Of a DNA stretch of 64,000 nucleotides, positions 43,544 through 52,266 are shown in pieces (the stretch's first letter is position 1; every line of letters begins with the position of its first letter). Origin of the DNA: Martinezella multihospitum. Lineage in GTDB: Bacteria > Pseudomonadota > Alphaproteobacteria > Rhizobiales > Rhizobiaceae. The notes under the pieces were generated by a model. It had not been told where the DNA came from and searched no databases. It saw only the letters and a list, made by a program, of their open reading frames with translations. A program made the translations under genes and the position numbers. The stretch lies in the NCBI RefSeq assembly GCF_900094585.1, contig NZ_FMAG01000014.1, positions 61,812 through 125,811 on the forward strand, given 5' to 3'.

Positions 43544-45448
43544 TCAGTGAACCGGCGCGCGTTTCGTCAGCTCGGCAACCTTTTTGACATGCTTGACAGC
43601 TGCGCTTCCGCCACTCGTCTGCGTAAACAAGGAAAGACGGCTGTCGTCATCGTCGGCGACCGGTGTTAGTGCCTGATCCATATAGGCCTTTGACGTTTTA
43701 TCCCTGGCGATCAGGTAGGCGGAGAAAGAGAGGCTGGTGATTGCTCCGGCGAGCCTCAAATGTTTCACGAGGGTGCCGCCGATGAATTTTGGCCAAAACC
43801 ATAGGGGATTTTCCCTCTCCAGATCCGGCCGACGCTCATCTGGATGCTTCAACCGCATCACGCCGCTTTGCAAGGGATGAACGTTTTCGAGCGGCACCGT
43901 TGTTGCAAAGGATATCAGCACCTTCACCAGACTGGCGACCGGCATGCCCGTGGCGACAGCGCGACGCAGCAACGTTTTCATATGTTGCGGAGAATAATAG
44001 AGGGACCAGGCCTCCTGATAGATCTCCTCCCACTCCACCTTGCTCATCTTATCATGCGCTGTGCAAACATGTTCGACGTCGTATATGTTCAGATCATCGT
44101 CCATGCTGATGCCATTGCGCCAGAGCGTCTGGTGATCTTCCGAGCCGGGTAGCGGGGTGAGCACGAAGAATTCGATGACATCGAGTGGCAGTTCCTCCTG
44201 GATGATGCGAATATCGCGGCGAATGGTATCCGGCGTATCGGAAGGAAAGCCGAGGATGTAACCCGCAAGCGTCATGATGCCTTGCGCTTTCCAGGCGAGC
44301 AGCATCTTGCGGTACTCGGTTATTTTGTTCTGGTTCTTCTTCGCCGCGACGAGATTGTCGGGATTGACATTTTCAAGCCCGATAAAGACGCGAGTAACAC
44401 CGGCGCGCTTGGATTTTTCAATGAAGTTCGGGATCTTGTGACAGAGCGTGTCGACCTGGATCATCAAGCCGAGCGGAATGCCGTGTTGCTCCTTCAACTC
44501 GATAAGGCGGTCGAAGATTGCCTCCCAATCTCGGTTCCGAGCAAAATTGTCATCCGTGATGAAGAACTTGTGAATTCCCTGCGCCCAATTCAGGCGCACC
44601 AGCGTTTCGATATCATCGGCGGAGCGAAAGCGCGATTTGCGGCCCTGGACATTGATGATCGTGCAGAATGAACATTGATATGGGCATCCGCGCCCTGCAT
44701 CGAAGCTGCTGCTGAGGCCAAGCGTGTGTTCGATGCTATCCTTGGGCAGAAAGGGCACCGGGCTACCCTCGATGCCGGGCAGATCATTCATGAAATTATA
44801 GAGGGGTTTCAATGCCCCCTGCGAAGCATCGCGCAGGACAGCTTCGAGGCGCCCCTCGGCTTCGCCCGCAAACATCGCAATGCCCATCTCCCGGCAGGCA
44901 TCCAGTTCGATGGCGGCGCCGTCAAGCATGGCCAGGCAGCCGGAAATGTGAAAGCCACCCATACAAACGGCGATATCGGCTTCTCGGAACGGGCGGGCAA
45001 TATCAAGCGCGCGGGGATATTGGTTGGATTGAACACCCACCAGCGCCACCATTCCGAAATTGTCGTTCTGGCGCAGCTTTTCGATGAGTGATGCGATTTT
45101 GATGCGGGTATTGGTTTCATCGATTACCACAATGTCGATCCCGATATCGGGACCAAGGCTCTCTCGCTCCGCACAATCGCGGGCGATGCCATAGATGGCA
45201 GCCAGCGAGTTGGAAGGAATCATCGCTCTCCACCATCGGATAACGTAGCCGTCATCGTCGTAGTGAGAGGGTTTTATAAGAATGAGCTGGAAGCGTCGAT
45301 GACGCGCCTCGATCTGTTGGGCCAAAGATCTATCTTTCGGTGGAGGCGCTGGCCCTAGGGTAACAGGCAATATTTTAGATGCAAGGAATAGATTGGGATT
45401 GGCCCTGTAGGACTTCTCCGCCGATGTTGATCGGGCTGTCGGCGACAA
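43544..45448 (-). CDS. B12-binding-domain radical SAM protein
   Basis: 634 residues. An N-terminal cobalamin-binding Rossmann region (about residues 60-190, with DIGIDIVVIDETNTRIKIAS and FREADIAVCMGGFHISGC) is followed by the radical SAM cluster motif GRGCPYQCSFCTI (CxxxCxxC) near residue 250. The SAM-binding GGE-like and KFFITDDNFARN segments come next, and a C-terminal 200 residues without known motif include a hydrophobic stretch (ITSLSFSAYLIARD). Class B enzymes like this methylate or rearrange unactivated carbon; the substrate here is unknown. It stands alone, divergent from cspA. Confidence 0.9.
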   Translation of the reverse strand: MSPTARSTSAEKSYRANPNLFLASKILPVTLGPAPPPKDRSLAQQIEARHRRFQLILIKPSHYDDDGYVIRWWRAMIPSNSLAAIYGIARDCAERESLGPDIGIDIVVIDETNTRIKIASLIEKLRQNDNFGMVALVGVQSNQYPRALDIARPFREADIAVCMGGFHISGCLAMLDGAAIELDACREMGIAMFAGEAEGRLEAVLRDASQGALKPLYNFMNDLPGIEGSPVPFLPKDSIEHTLGLSSSFDAGRGCPYQCSFCTIINVQGRKSRFRSADDIETLVRLNWAQGIHKFFITDDNFARNRDWEAIFDRLIELKEQHGIPLGLMIQVDTLCHKIPNFIEKSKRAGVTRVFIGLENVNPDNLVAAKKNQNKITEYRKMLLAWKAQGIMTLAGYILGFPSDTPDTIRRDIRIIQEELPLDVIEFFVLTPLPGSEDHQTLWRNGISMDDDLNIYDVEHVCTAHDKMSKVEWEEIYQEAWSLYYSPQHMKTLLRRAVATGMPVASLVKVLISFATTVPLENVHPLQSGVMRLKHPDERRPDLERENPLWFWPKFIGGTLVKHLRLAGAITSLSFSAYLIARDKTSKAYMDQALTPVADDDDSRLSLFTQTSGGSAAVKHVKKVAELTKRAPVH

Positions 45449-45637
45449 TCACCCTTTGTCGATTAAATCTGTCCGCGCATTGCCAAATCAGAAATAGAGC
45501 CTATGTTGGGTAAATCGACCATTGCTTGTGATGTCGCTCAAGAGCCACAGGGCTCCCTCGGATTTCCGCTCAAATAATCGATCTGATCCTGCAAGGTATT
45601 GCGGGAACTACGACAATTGCTTCGAAAGGAAATCACC

Positions 45638-45847
45638 ATGGCCACAGGCACTGTGAAATGGTTCGATGCCGGCAGAGGATTTGGGTTCATTCAACCCGAT
45701 GACGGCAGCACGGACGTATTCGTTCATATCTCCGCCTTGGAACGCGCTGGGATGCGCGCGCTGAAGGATGGTCAGAAGGTCAGCTATGATCTCTTCCAGG
45801 ATCGCAAAACCGGCAAAAGCTCTGCCGACAATCTTCAGGCGGTTTAA
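45638..45847 (+). CDS. Cold shock protein (CspA family)
   Basis: 69 residues from ATG 45638 behind AAAGGA. RNP1-type KWFDAGRGFGFIQPDDG and RNP2-type DVFVHISALERAG are present, the nucleic-acid binding face of the five-strand OB fold. It binds single-stranded RNA or DNA and acts as an RNA chaperone. The length is standard. A run of 5' untranslated sequence of at least 100 nt precedes it, typical of cold-shock leader control, but no structured element was verified. Confidence 0.94.
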   Translation: MATGTVKWFDAGRGFGFIQPDDGSTDVFVHISALERAGMRALKDGQKVSYDLFQDRKTGKSSADNLQAV

Positions 45848-45866
45848 GCTTGTCACTCATTCCAGC

Positions 45867-46067
45867 TGACCACGGATGTACTGGCAGCAGAATTGAATGA
45901 CCGTAGGAGATCGGGATAACACCCCATCTTATTGGAACCAGTCGTATTCTCACCTGCATCTACGAAGTGGTAAGAGACGCATGTAATAGCAAGCTGAATA
46001 GAACTCAGCATCTGCATAATCAAACAGCAATCGGCTCGTGCCTGCTTTGACCACGCATGTACTGGCA
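45867..46067 (+). repeat. Two direct repeats of about 20 bp downstream of the cold shock gene
   Basis: TGACCACGGATGTACTGGCA (45867-45886) recurs as TGACCACGCATGTACTGGCA (46048-46067), 19 of 20 positions identical. The repeats lie within the 286-nt gap before the next gene and just ahead of a terminator hairpin. Confidence 0.6.
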
Positions 46068-46090
46068 CGGCGGGATTGCGAACCTTTTTG

Positions 46091-46122
46091 AAAGGTCGGG
46101 CATTCCCCGGCCTTTTTGTTTT
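46091..46122 (+). terminator. Intrinsic terminator
   Basis: Ten-bp stem AAAGGTCGGG / CCCGGCCTTT with one G-U pair and a five-nt loop (CATTC), followed by a TTGTTT tract. It ends transcription from the left, only 12 nt ahead of the next start codon at 46134. Confidence 0.75.
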
Positions 46123-46133
46123 GGAGAAATATA

Positions 46134-46298
46134 ATGACGAAGACAAATGCAGAGAAGCTCCTTCAGCGAGCACTACGCCAAGTGAAGAACACAAGCGGTG
46201 GCGGGCACTTGGGAGGCACTAATTTCGGGCAAACCTATGATGCGAAGACATCGTCCAGCAAGAATGGAAACGATAAATCGCGCAAGCCCCGCGCATGA
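46134..46298 (+). CDS. Small basic protein, 54 aa
   Basis: ATG 46134 behind GGAGAAA. The product begins MTKTNAEKLLQRALRQVKNT, then glycine-rich GGGHLGGTNFGQTY and a basic end KSRKPRA. It follows a terminator closely, so either it has an internal promoter in the hairpin region or read-through feeds it. Function unknown. Confidence 0.55.
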   Translation: MTKTNAEKLLQRALRQVKNTSGGGHLGGTNFGQTYDAKTSSSKNGNDKSRKPRA

Positions 46299-46480
46299 AA
46301 TAGCCTTAAATGGAGAGCGATAGTGTTGCATCAGCGTCGCTCTCGTCTTGTCCTACCAGAGTGTGGGCGTCGCCTCAGCGGTAGCAGGGTTCTTGCAAAG
46401 GCGGAAGTTTCAGGCAGCCGCGCAAGTTGGCTTGGAAACATCAGCCGCAGACTGCTTTACGCAACATGGAGGAAACAGCT

Positions 46481-46726
46481 ATGCACGTCCAAAATCCTAT
46501 CGTCCCGGCCGGCCTGGGGTTGCGGCTTCCTGATCCGACGAGCGCAGGAGCGATCGGCCCTCCGGACCTGGAAACCTCCGATGTGGCATCCAGAGAGGCT
46601 TACGAGCGTGGAGGCGACGCTGGCATGCGGGAGACGCAAGATGAAGAGAATCCATATCCAGAAGGATGCGTGCTCGCGAAAGCCTTTGAACACGGCTATC
46701 TCGACGGCCAAAAGGCGCGGCGATAA
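46481..46726 (+). CDS. Hypothetical protein with ribosome-modulation-factor-like pattern, 81 aa
   Basis: 81 residues, ATG 46481 behind ATGGAGGAAACAGCT. The C-terminal half (REAYERGGDAGMRETQDEEN, then CVLAKAFEHGYLDGQKAR) has the paired A-Y-x-x-G...G-x-x-x-G helical layout seen in ribosome modulation factor-like short proteins. The similarity is visual only and the N-terminus is Pro/Ala-rich. Function otherwise unknown. Confidence 0.5.
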   Translation: MHVQNPIVPAGLGLRLPDPTSAGAIGPPDLETSDVASREAYERGGDAGMRETQDEENPYPEGCVLAKAFEHGYLDGQKARR

Positions 46727-46876
46727 CACGATGATGTTTAGGACCAGCCTCGCATGAAGCAGATCTGAAAGATCGCGACACGCTTTCGTTTCCATCCCTT
46801 TAGACAAGTTCATTCAGTGGGTGGTACTGACAATGACGGCAGAGGTTTTCTCTCCGCGATCCCTGGGAGGAGATCA

Positions 46877-47140
46877 ATGGGTTCTGTTATCAAGGTGGGA
46901 TTTTCTCTTATTTGGGAGACGCCGGTCCTCATCCATAAGGGTGACTTCTGTACCAGGGCGATAGATGGTCCCAGAGAGGCGCTGCGATATCTGCAGCGAG
47001 ATTTTGACCAACACTCCGGTCAGCTTTATTGGAACGCGGTTTATTCCTGTATGAAAGCGCTTCGATATCGATCCGCCGCCGAAATTGCCCGCAAATATTT
47101 TGTTATCGCTTGTGACAATGCCTTGATCGATGCCCGTTAA
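46877..47140 (+). CDS. DUF982 family protein
   Basis: 87 residues from ATG 46877 behind GGGAGGAGATCA. Typical DUF982 order: a beta strand KVGFSLIWETPVLI, then IDGPREALRYLQRDF and a C-terminal helix AAEIARKYFVIACDNA. DUF982 proteins are widespread in Rhizobiales and often multi-copy on plasmids; the role is unknown. The start was set at the strong ribosome binding site rather than the earlier in-frame ATG at 46817. Confidence 0.85.
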   Translation: MGSVIKVGFSLIWETPVLIHKGDFCTRAIDGPREALRYLQRDFDQHSGQLYWNAVYSCMKALRYRSAAEIARKYFVIACDNALIDAR

Positions 47141-47231
47141 ACTGGTGTTGTACCGGTCAACGGCCACGGCAAACGGTGGCCGGTATGGGTAAAGATTAAT
47201 AGGCAACGGGCGGCTCTGTGAGATGCTGCCT

Positions 47232-47429
47232 TTACTTCGAATCCCTGATAATGCGGCGAGCGGCATCTTTTTCGTTGAGGATGGCGCAGAAGACTTGCGC
47301 TTCCTTCTCTGGCAAGTTCTCAAGCTCCCAGGTCGACGGCTTTGCAGGCACTCCGGTAAATATATCATAGACGGTCCAGGAAAAATCCATTTCCTGACGA
47401 ACGGCATAGCGTCTGGTGCTTGTTGCCAT
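47232..47429 (-). CDS. Small hypothetical protein, 65 aa
   Basis: 65 residues, ATG 47429 behind GGAGAAGGCG. The sequence MATSTRRYAVRQEMDFSWTV and VYDIFTGVPAKPS is followed by an acidic helix (ELENLPEKEAQVFCAILNEK) and a basic end. Comparable short proteins are common in rhizobial accessory regions. Function unknown. Confidence 0.6.
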   Translation of the reverse strand: MATSTRRYAVRQEMDFSWTVYDIFTGVPAKPSTWELENLPEKEAQVFCAILNEKDAARRIIRDSK

Positions 47430-47539
47430 CGCCTTCTCCTGAAGGATGGCTGCGGCCGAAACGGCCTTTGCGTTCATCGATCGTTTTCACAATATCACGC
47501 GACAGTCGAATAGTCTGCCGTCGTAAGATTGATCGGTAT

Positions 47540-47749
47540 TTATTGTGCCGGAACGGCTGCGGACGGAATAGTTGTAGATTGAACAGTTGGAGCAGGCGCG
47601 TAGGCTGATCGTATGATTGGCCAGAAATTCCACACGAGAGCAGCCAAGACGAGAACAACCAGCATCGGGAGTAATATATCCAATTGGCGACCAGATCTGG
47701 GAGTTGTCCTTCGTTGGTCGCGGTTTGGTTTATCGAAATCGTTACTCAT
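47540..47749 (-). CDS. Small single-pass membrane protein, 69 aa
   Basis: 69 residues from ATG 47749. A basic N-terminus with RDQRRTTPRSGRQ leads to one hydrophobic helix (LLPMLVVLVLAALVWNFWPI), then a Thr/Ala/Pro-rich tail. It would be an inner-membrane protein with N-terminus inside. Function unknown. Confidence 0.55.
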   Translation of the reverse strand: MSNDFDKPNRDQRRTTPRSGRQLDILLPMLVVLVLAALVWNFWPIIRSAYAPAPTVQSTTIPSAAVPAQ

Positions 47750-47818
47750 AATATTTTTCTCCCGATAGTGCCGCTGGAAATCCGATGCGCACTGTTCCCC
47801 CATGCAACGAGCAGTCCA

Positions 47819-47986
47819 CTAGCGTACAGTTTGAGGACGCATGGGCCGGTTCCTCTCTATCCTTAGAGCTTTAAGAAGCGCAGCCTTTTCGAGCCGGCCG
47901 GCCACATCACCAGTGGTAATTTGTCGGAAGACCGTTTCGGTCTTCTCGCGGATCGGGCAGGTGAATCGCTTTGGGCGCTTGGACAT
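47819..47986 (-). CDS. Small basic protein, 55 aa
   Basis: ATG 47986; the start lies two nt behind the stop of the 42-residue gene (TGATCATG). The product reads MSKRPKRFTCPIREKTETVF followed by DVAGRLEKAALLKALRIERN. It is basic and helical. No Shine-Dalgarno sequence precedes it, so it probably depends on translation of the upstream gene. Function unknown. Confidence 0.5.
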   Translation of the reverse strand: MSKRPKRFTCPIREKTETVFRQITTGDVAGRLEKAALLKALRIERNRPMRPQTVR

Positions 47987-47988
47987 GA

Positions 47989-48117
47989 TCATAACCAAAG
48001 ATGAACTGGTGGAAGGCTAACGCTCAAAATGGCGGCGGTTCCAGCGATCAATACCGAGGTCTCGATCAGCATGCGTGTCAATCGGCGCGATGTATTTGCA
48101 AAAAGAACGTTTTTCAT
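47989..48117 (-). CDS. Small membrane protein, 42 aa
   Basis: ATG 48117 is five nt behind AAGGAG, a strong ribosome binding site. Product: MKNVLFANTSRRLTRM, then one hydrophobic helix (LIETSVLIAGTAAILSVSL) and PPVHLWL. Its stop is two nt before the 55-residue gene. Small membrane peptide of unknown role, type I toxin-like in size only. The AT-rich sequence to its right (48120-48235) is the likely promoter. Confidence 0.5.
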   Translation of the reverse strand: MKNVLFANTSRRLTRMLIETSVLIAGTAAILSVSLPPVHLWL

Positions 48118-48334
48118 TTTGGCTCCTTGTTATAATTATTTTCTAGGAATTTGGCATAATATCACAGTTTCTTAGAAAAGTTTCATAAAGTTTATGAAAT
48201 ATTAATTTAGATTTTTCTGAATATCCGGCCGGGCCGCCACGAGGGAAAGTGACTGAATGCTGATTATGGGATGGCCCGCCCTTCCGAAGACATCGAGTAT
48301 GATGATCCGTCACTGAAGGAAGCGGTGTCGATCC
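48118..48334. promoter_or_regulatory. AT-rich intergenic region
   Basis: A 217-nt stretch with AT-rich runs (48130-48215), upstream of the minus-strand small genes and of the IS110 fragment on the plus strand. It likely drives the small genes. No specific operator was identified. Confidence 0.3.
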
Positions 48335-48470
48335 ATGACGATTTCGATTTTGGGCATCGATATAGACAAGAATAGCTACAGCATTGTCGGTGTCGACAGC
48401 AAAGGTGTGGTGATTGTCCGCCGAACGATGCGGCGGCAGACGCTCATTGAGTTTGTCAGCAAGATGCTGA
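48335..48470 (+). pseudogene. IS110-family transposase N-terminal fragment
   Basis: MTISILGIDIDKNSYSIVGV followed by RRTMRRQTLIEFVSKM is the start of an IS110-type transposase, whose first Asp of the DEDD site lies in GIDIDK. The similarity ends after about 45 codons and the rest is missing. Sequence up to 48895 holds only broken frames. Confidence 0.7.
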
Positions 48471-48895
48471 GGTACATCATCGCTACCCTCGCGTCCCGAC
48501 CTGAAGAGCTTTGCCCAATCCTTTCAGCCAGTCGATGCGGAGGGTGCGGGATAGTCATTATAAATAACTTCCCGCATTGCCGCCGGCGTAGAAAAGCATT
48601 CGCAGCACCTCATTGAATAGCGTGCGTGACTTCAAACTCTGGATAAGAGCTGGATTGGCCAGCATCATGAGACCGAACGCTTCGTGTCGGCGAGCCCTGC
48701 AGTCAGATGCAAAGCGATCTCCTCGCTCAGCCTGCGTCGGCGGACGAACGACCCGAATCCCGCCGAACGCAGAGCGCCGGGTGTTCGGGTTGCGGATCTG
48801 CACCGCGAAGAATTCCAGAAAGTGTCGCTTGTGCACCGCGTTCTACGCTATCATGAGCGGCAAGCGGGCATGTGCGGTGACGGCAATAAGCTCGT

Positions 48896-49186
48896 TCATC
48901 GGAAGGATTGCGGATTGAGGATCGTGCCTGGCGAAACACATCGGAAATCTCTGAAACCCGGATCGCGCTTCGTCTGGTCGACAAGGGTGCTTTGTGTGGG
49001 AGGTTCCTTGCGGTCGATGGTGTCCCAACTCTGATGAGGGATGACATCCACCTTGCGCCCTGCGGTGCTAGCTTGCGCTTGCGCCTCGTACCAGGGCGTG
49101 TCGTCGAAGGTGGGGCCTTCGACGGTGAACAGCTTTTTGTCGCGATCGACGATAGTGATCAGGAAGGGCTGATGGGGTTTTAGCAT
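48896..49186 (-). CDS. Hypothetical protein, 96 aa
   Basis: 96 residues from ATG 49186 behind AGGAGGCACC, a strong ribosome binding site. It starts MLKPHQPFLITIVDRDKKLF, then VEGPTFDDTPWYEAQAQAST, then a mixed end with VDVIPHQSWDT. The first half looks well folded; the last 30 residues (ending NPQSFR) run into the debris region and may be a shifted end. Function unknown. Confidence 0.55.
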   Translation of the reverse strand: MLKPHQPFLITIVDRDKKLFTVEGPTFDDTPWYEAQAQASTAGRKVDVIPHQSWDTIDRKEPPTQSTLVDQTKRDPGFRDFRCVSPGTILNPQSFR

Positions 49187-49249
49187 GGTGCCTCCTATAT
49201 GTGACAAAGGACATTATCACATGTAATCAGTGGCTTGGTGTCAATTGGT

Positions 49250-49288
49250 CTAATGGGCCGCAGGTTCGAATCTCATCAAGAGCATACA
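49250..49288 (+). repeat. tRNA-Thr-like 3' fragment, copy 3
   Basis: GGGCCGCAGGTTCGAATCTC followed by ATCAAGAGCATAC is a T-arm (GGTTCGAATCT) plus acceptor-like CAAGAGC. It shares the last 22 bases pattern with copies at 23706-23751 and 27166-27197. No complete tRNA is present. Confidence 0.55.
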
Positions 49289-49608
49289 GAAGCCTTCAAT
49301 CATCCGGCAATATTGGACCCCTGTTTTGAGCTTGTCAGTTGAATGACCGGTGAGTGCGAGCGCCCTGGCGCACTTGTTGGCGAGCTCGTTTTCGGGATGC
49401 ACATCTCTATCTGCAATTCACTGCCATGCTCATCTGAGAAAACTTGAACAAAGGACTAGCCTGTAAGCAATCCTTGATTGATAATTTGATTCGTTAATCG
49501 TCAAAATCTCAATGACCACACGACGGCTCGACCGCCACCGTGCCAGTTGATCGACTCCGACGCTTGCGCCCAGAACCCCGGAATGCTTGGTTAGGGAGTA
49601 TTTCCGTC

Positions 49609-50607
49609 ATGACGGACATCATAGTCGCCGAAAAGACGTCGAAAATATTCCGCCAGCGCTGCCGCTATCCCGGGATGCTCGGTTCGATGCGAGGCCTCTT
49701 TTCTCCCGAGTATACCGAGATCAAAGCTGTCACCGGGCTTTCCTTCTCCATCAGGGCTGGGGAAGCTGTGGGCTATCTCGGGCCGAATGGGGCCGGAAAG
49801 TCAACGATGATTAAGATGATGACCGGGATCCTCGTTCCCTCGAGCGGCGGAGTGTCGGTCCTTGGGCGCGTCCCGCACAAGGAGCGCATGGCCAATGCGC
49901 GAGAAATTGGCGTGGTGTTCGGCCAGCGCAGTCAGCTTTGGTGGGATCTGCCGGTTCGGGATAGCTTCGAGCTCAGCCGTCACGTCTACAATATCACGCA
50001 GAGACGCTTTGATGAGAATCTCAATATGCTGTGCGGTATGCTGGGTATATCGGCCTATCTCGATAGGCCGGTTCGGCAACTAAGCCTCGGCCAGCGGATG
50101 CGCGCCGAGATCGCCATGTCTCTATTGCATGATCCAAAGATATTGTTTCTCGATGAGCCCACGATCGGTCTCGACGTCATGGCCAAGGATGTGGTGCGAA
50201 AGTTTCTGTCGCAGATCAACAAGGAACGAGGGGTTACAATCATCCTCACGACCCATGATCTTCAAGACATCGAACAGATTTGCCCACGTCTGATCATGGT
50301 GGATAATGGAAAGCTCTTATTCGATGGCGAGTTGACGAGGTTGCGGGCCGCTTTTGGTGCGCGACGGCGATTGACGTTGGAATTCAAATCCGATCCGGGT
50401 CATGTTCGCTTGAAATGCGCGACGCCTGTCGCCAGCGAAGGGTTGACGCGGCACTTTTTACTGGAGAACGACAAAACCTCGTTGGTCGAGGTCTTGACGG
50501 AATTGGGCAGTGGTTACGACCTGCATGATGTTTCCGTCGACGCGCCCGATATCGAGGAGGTGATCCGGACCTATTACCAAAATCGCCCCGCGATGGAGCC
50601 AGCGTGA
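49609..50607 (+). CDS. ABC transporter ATP-binding protein (COG4586 type)
   Basis: 332 residues from ATG 49609 (MTDIIVAEKTSK). Walker A is GPNGAGKSTMIKMM, the signature is RQLSLGQRMRAEIAMSLL, Walker B is ILFLDEPTIGLDVMAK and the switch His is in LTTHDLQDIEQI. The extended C-terminus (residues 245-332) is typical of this drug/nucleotide-like exporter class. It powers the two ABC-2 permeases that follow without gaps. The substrate is unknown. Confidence 0.93.
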   Translation: MTDIIVAEKTSKIFRQRCRYPGMLGSMRGLFSPEYTEIKAVTGLSFSIRAGEAVGYLGPNGAGKSTMIKMMTGILVPSSGGVSVLGRVPHKERMANAREIGVVFGQRSQLWWDLPVRDSFELSRHVYNITQRRFDENLNMLCGMLGISAYLDRPVRQLSLGQRMRAEIAMSLLHDPKILFLDEPTIGLDVMAKDVVRKFLSQINKERGVTIILTTHDLQDIEQICPRLIMVDNGKLLFDGELTRLRAAFGARRRLTLEFKSDPGHVRLKCATPVASEGLTRHFLLENDKTSLVEVLTELGSGYDLHDVSVDAPDIEEVIRTYYQNRPAMEPA

Positions 50608-51401
50608 GCAGAATGTATCTGGCTTTCACAGTGACCGCGTTTCAGGCTCGGTTCGCATATCGTGGGGAAGTCTGGGCTAGCCTCTTCGGCAGACTTGTCG
50701 AAGTGCTGGCGCGGATCGCCGTCTGGACGGCGGTTTTTGCGGGCGCGCCAACTGTCGATGATATAAGCCTCCGCGACATGATCACCTATTCACTGATCGC
50801 CGGCACTCTACTCGGTGCATGGGATCCGGCCTACCTGATCAACGAGGTCGGCAAAGCGGTGAGGTCGGGGGACGTCGCAGTTCACCTGCTCAAGCCTTTC
50901 CACTATCCGCTTTATCTTTTTGCCATCGAAGTCGGCAATCTTGGTTTTGCGCTGATCACCTCGGTTTTACCTGTCGTCCTGATCGTCGGCGCGATTTACG
51001 GCGTCCAGCCACCGGCGAGCATTGCTGACGGCGCATTCTTTTTGGCGTTCTGGCTTTTGTCTTTCTGTATTTATTTTTTGCTGGCAACCGCAATCGGCTT
51101 GATGTCTTTCTGGATCATGGATGCCAATTCGCTCGACTGGTTTTTGAAAGGGATAATGTCCTTTCTATCCGGCAGCATCGTTCCGCTTTGGTTTTTCCCC
51201 CCGACACTCGCCGCGGTCGCGCGATTTTTGCCATTCAGTTGGATTTCCTATTATCCAGCGGCCGTCTATCTCGGCAAGCTTGATCGGTTTGATGCGGGAT
51301 TGGCTCTCATAGCAGGTGTCACGTGGGCCTTCGTTTTGGCGGGCGCAGTGGGCCTACTGTGGTCGCGAGCGCGGCATCGCATCGTCGTGCAGGGAGGATA
51401 G
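50604..51401 (+). CDS. ABC-2 family transporter permease (COG4587-like)
   Basis: 265 residues, GTG start 50604 overlapping the stop of the ATPase gene by four nt (GTGA). Six hydrophobic segments are seen, including LIKPF-like LLKPFHYPLYLFAIEVGNLG and the final VTWAFVLAGAVGLLWSRARH. The gene order ATPase-permease-permease with overlapping starts marks an operon for an ABC-2 exporter complex with two different membrane subunits. Confidence 0.9.
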   Translation: MSRMYLAFTVTAFQARFAYRGEVWASLFGRLVEVLARIAVWTAVFAGAPTVDDISLRDMITYSLIAGTLLGAWDPAYLINEVGKAVRSGDVAVHLLKPFHYPLYLFAIEVGNLGFALITSVLPVVLIVGAIYGVQPPASIADGAFFLAFWLLSFCIYFLLATAIGLMSFWIMDANSLDWFLKGIMSFLSGSIVPLWFFPPTLAAVARFLPFSWISYYPAAVYLGKLDRFDAGLALIAGVTWAFVLAGAVGLLWSRARHRIVVQGG

Positions 51402-52202
51402 ATGGGGCATTCGCTTTCCACACTCTGGTTCATTGCCCGGCTATATATGCGCACGCGCCTGGAATATCGTTCTTCGCTCGTGTTGGGTTGGATTTCTCAG
51501 GCGTTCGGCTACGCCGGCGCTTACGCGGCCGTCTGGCTGATCCTTGCGCGGTTCGAGGTTCTGGGAGGATGGCGCTGGCCAGAACTGGCGCTACTGCTGG
51601 GATTTCACATACTTTCTTATTCCTTGGGAGCTTCGCTCAGCTTCGTCCAGATGCGTGACATGGAAGGACTGGTGCAACGTGGCGGCTTTGACGCACTGCT
51701 TGTCAAGCCGATCAGCCCGTGGGCCTATCTGGTGTTCTCCGGCCTCAACATTGGCTATGGCGGTCATATCCTTCTCGGTCTGGGATTGAGCAGTTGGGCT
51801 TTGATCCAGTTACATCCCGCGTGGGCCTGGTGGACCATGCCGTTCGCGATTGGGGCGTTGGTCAGTGCCGCAATGCTCGTCTGCGCGATTTTGACGATGA
51901 TCGGCGCCACGGCGCTGATCTGGGGGCGCTCGAACCATCTCTACTCAATCTTCTTTGGGTTCTGGCAGTTGGCGCGCTATCCACTCAATATCTTTCCCGG
52001 AGCCATCCAAATTGTCATGCTAACGGCGATGCCGCTCGCATTCATCAGTTTTGTGCCGGTTGCCGTGATCCTGGGCAAGGACGTTCCGGTTCTCGGTGCC
52101 TGGGCGCCGATATTGAGCATAGCCGCTGGTCCAGTCACGGCCGGTATTGCGGCTATGCATTGGCGCTACTGTGTGAACCACTATCAAAGCGGTGGCGGCT
52201 AA
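51402..52202 (+). CDS. ABC-2 family transporter permease (COG3694-like)
   Basis: 266 residues, ATG 51402 starts immediately after the preceding stop, with GGAGGATAG as the ribosome binding site. Around six membrane segments include LILARFEVLGGWRWPELALL and VSAAMLVCAILTMIGATALI; the conserved LVQRGGFDALLVKPISPWA loop is diagnostic for the group. It pairs with the upstream permease to form the channel. Confidence 0.9.
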   Translation: MGHSLSTLWFIARLYMRTRLEYRSSLVLGWISQAFGYAGAYAAVWLILARFEVLGGWRWPELALLLGFHILSYSLGASLSFVQMRDMEGLVQRGGFDALLVKPISPWAYLVFSGLNIGYGGHILLGLGLSSWALIQLHPAWAWWTMPFAIGALVSAAMLVCAILTMIGATALIWGRSNHLYSIFFGFWQLARYPLNIFPGAIQIVMLTAMPLAFISFVPVAVILGKDVPVLGAWAPILSIAAGPVTAGIAAMHWRYCVNHYQSGGG

Positions 52203-52266
52203 GAGGGCAGAGTTCCTTGAGACATGGCTAGATCGATGAGTATTTCCACAAGCTGAGGTGGGGAGG

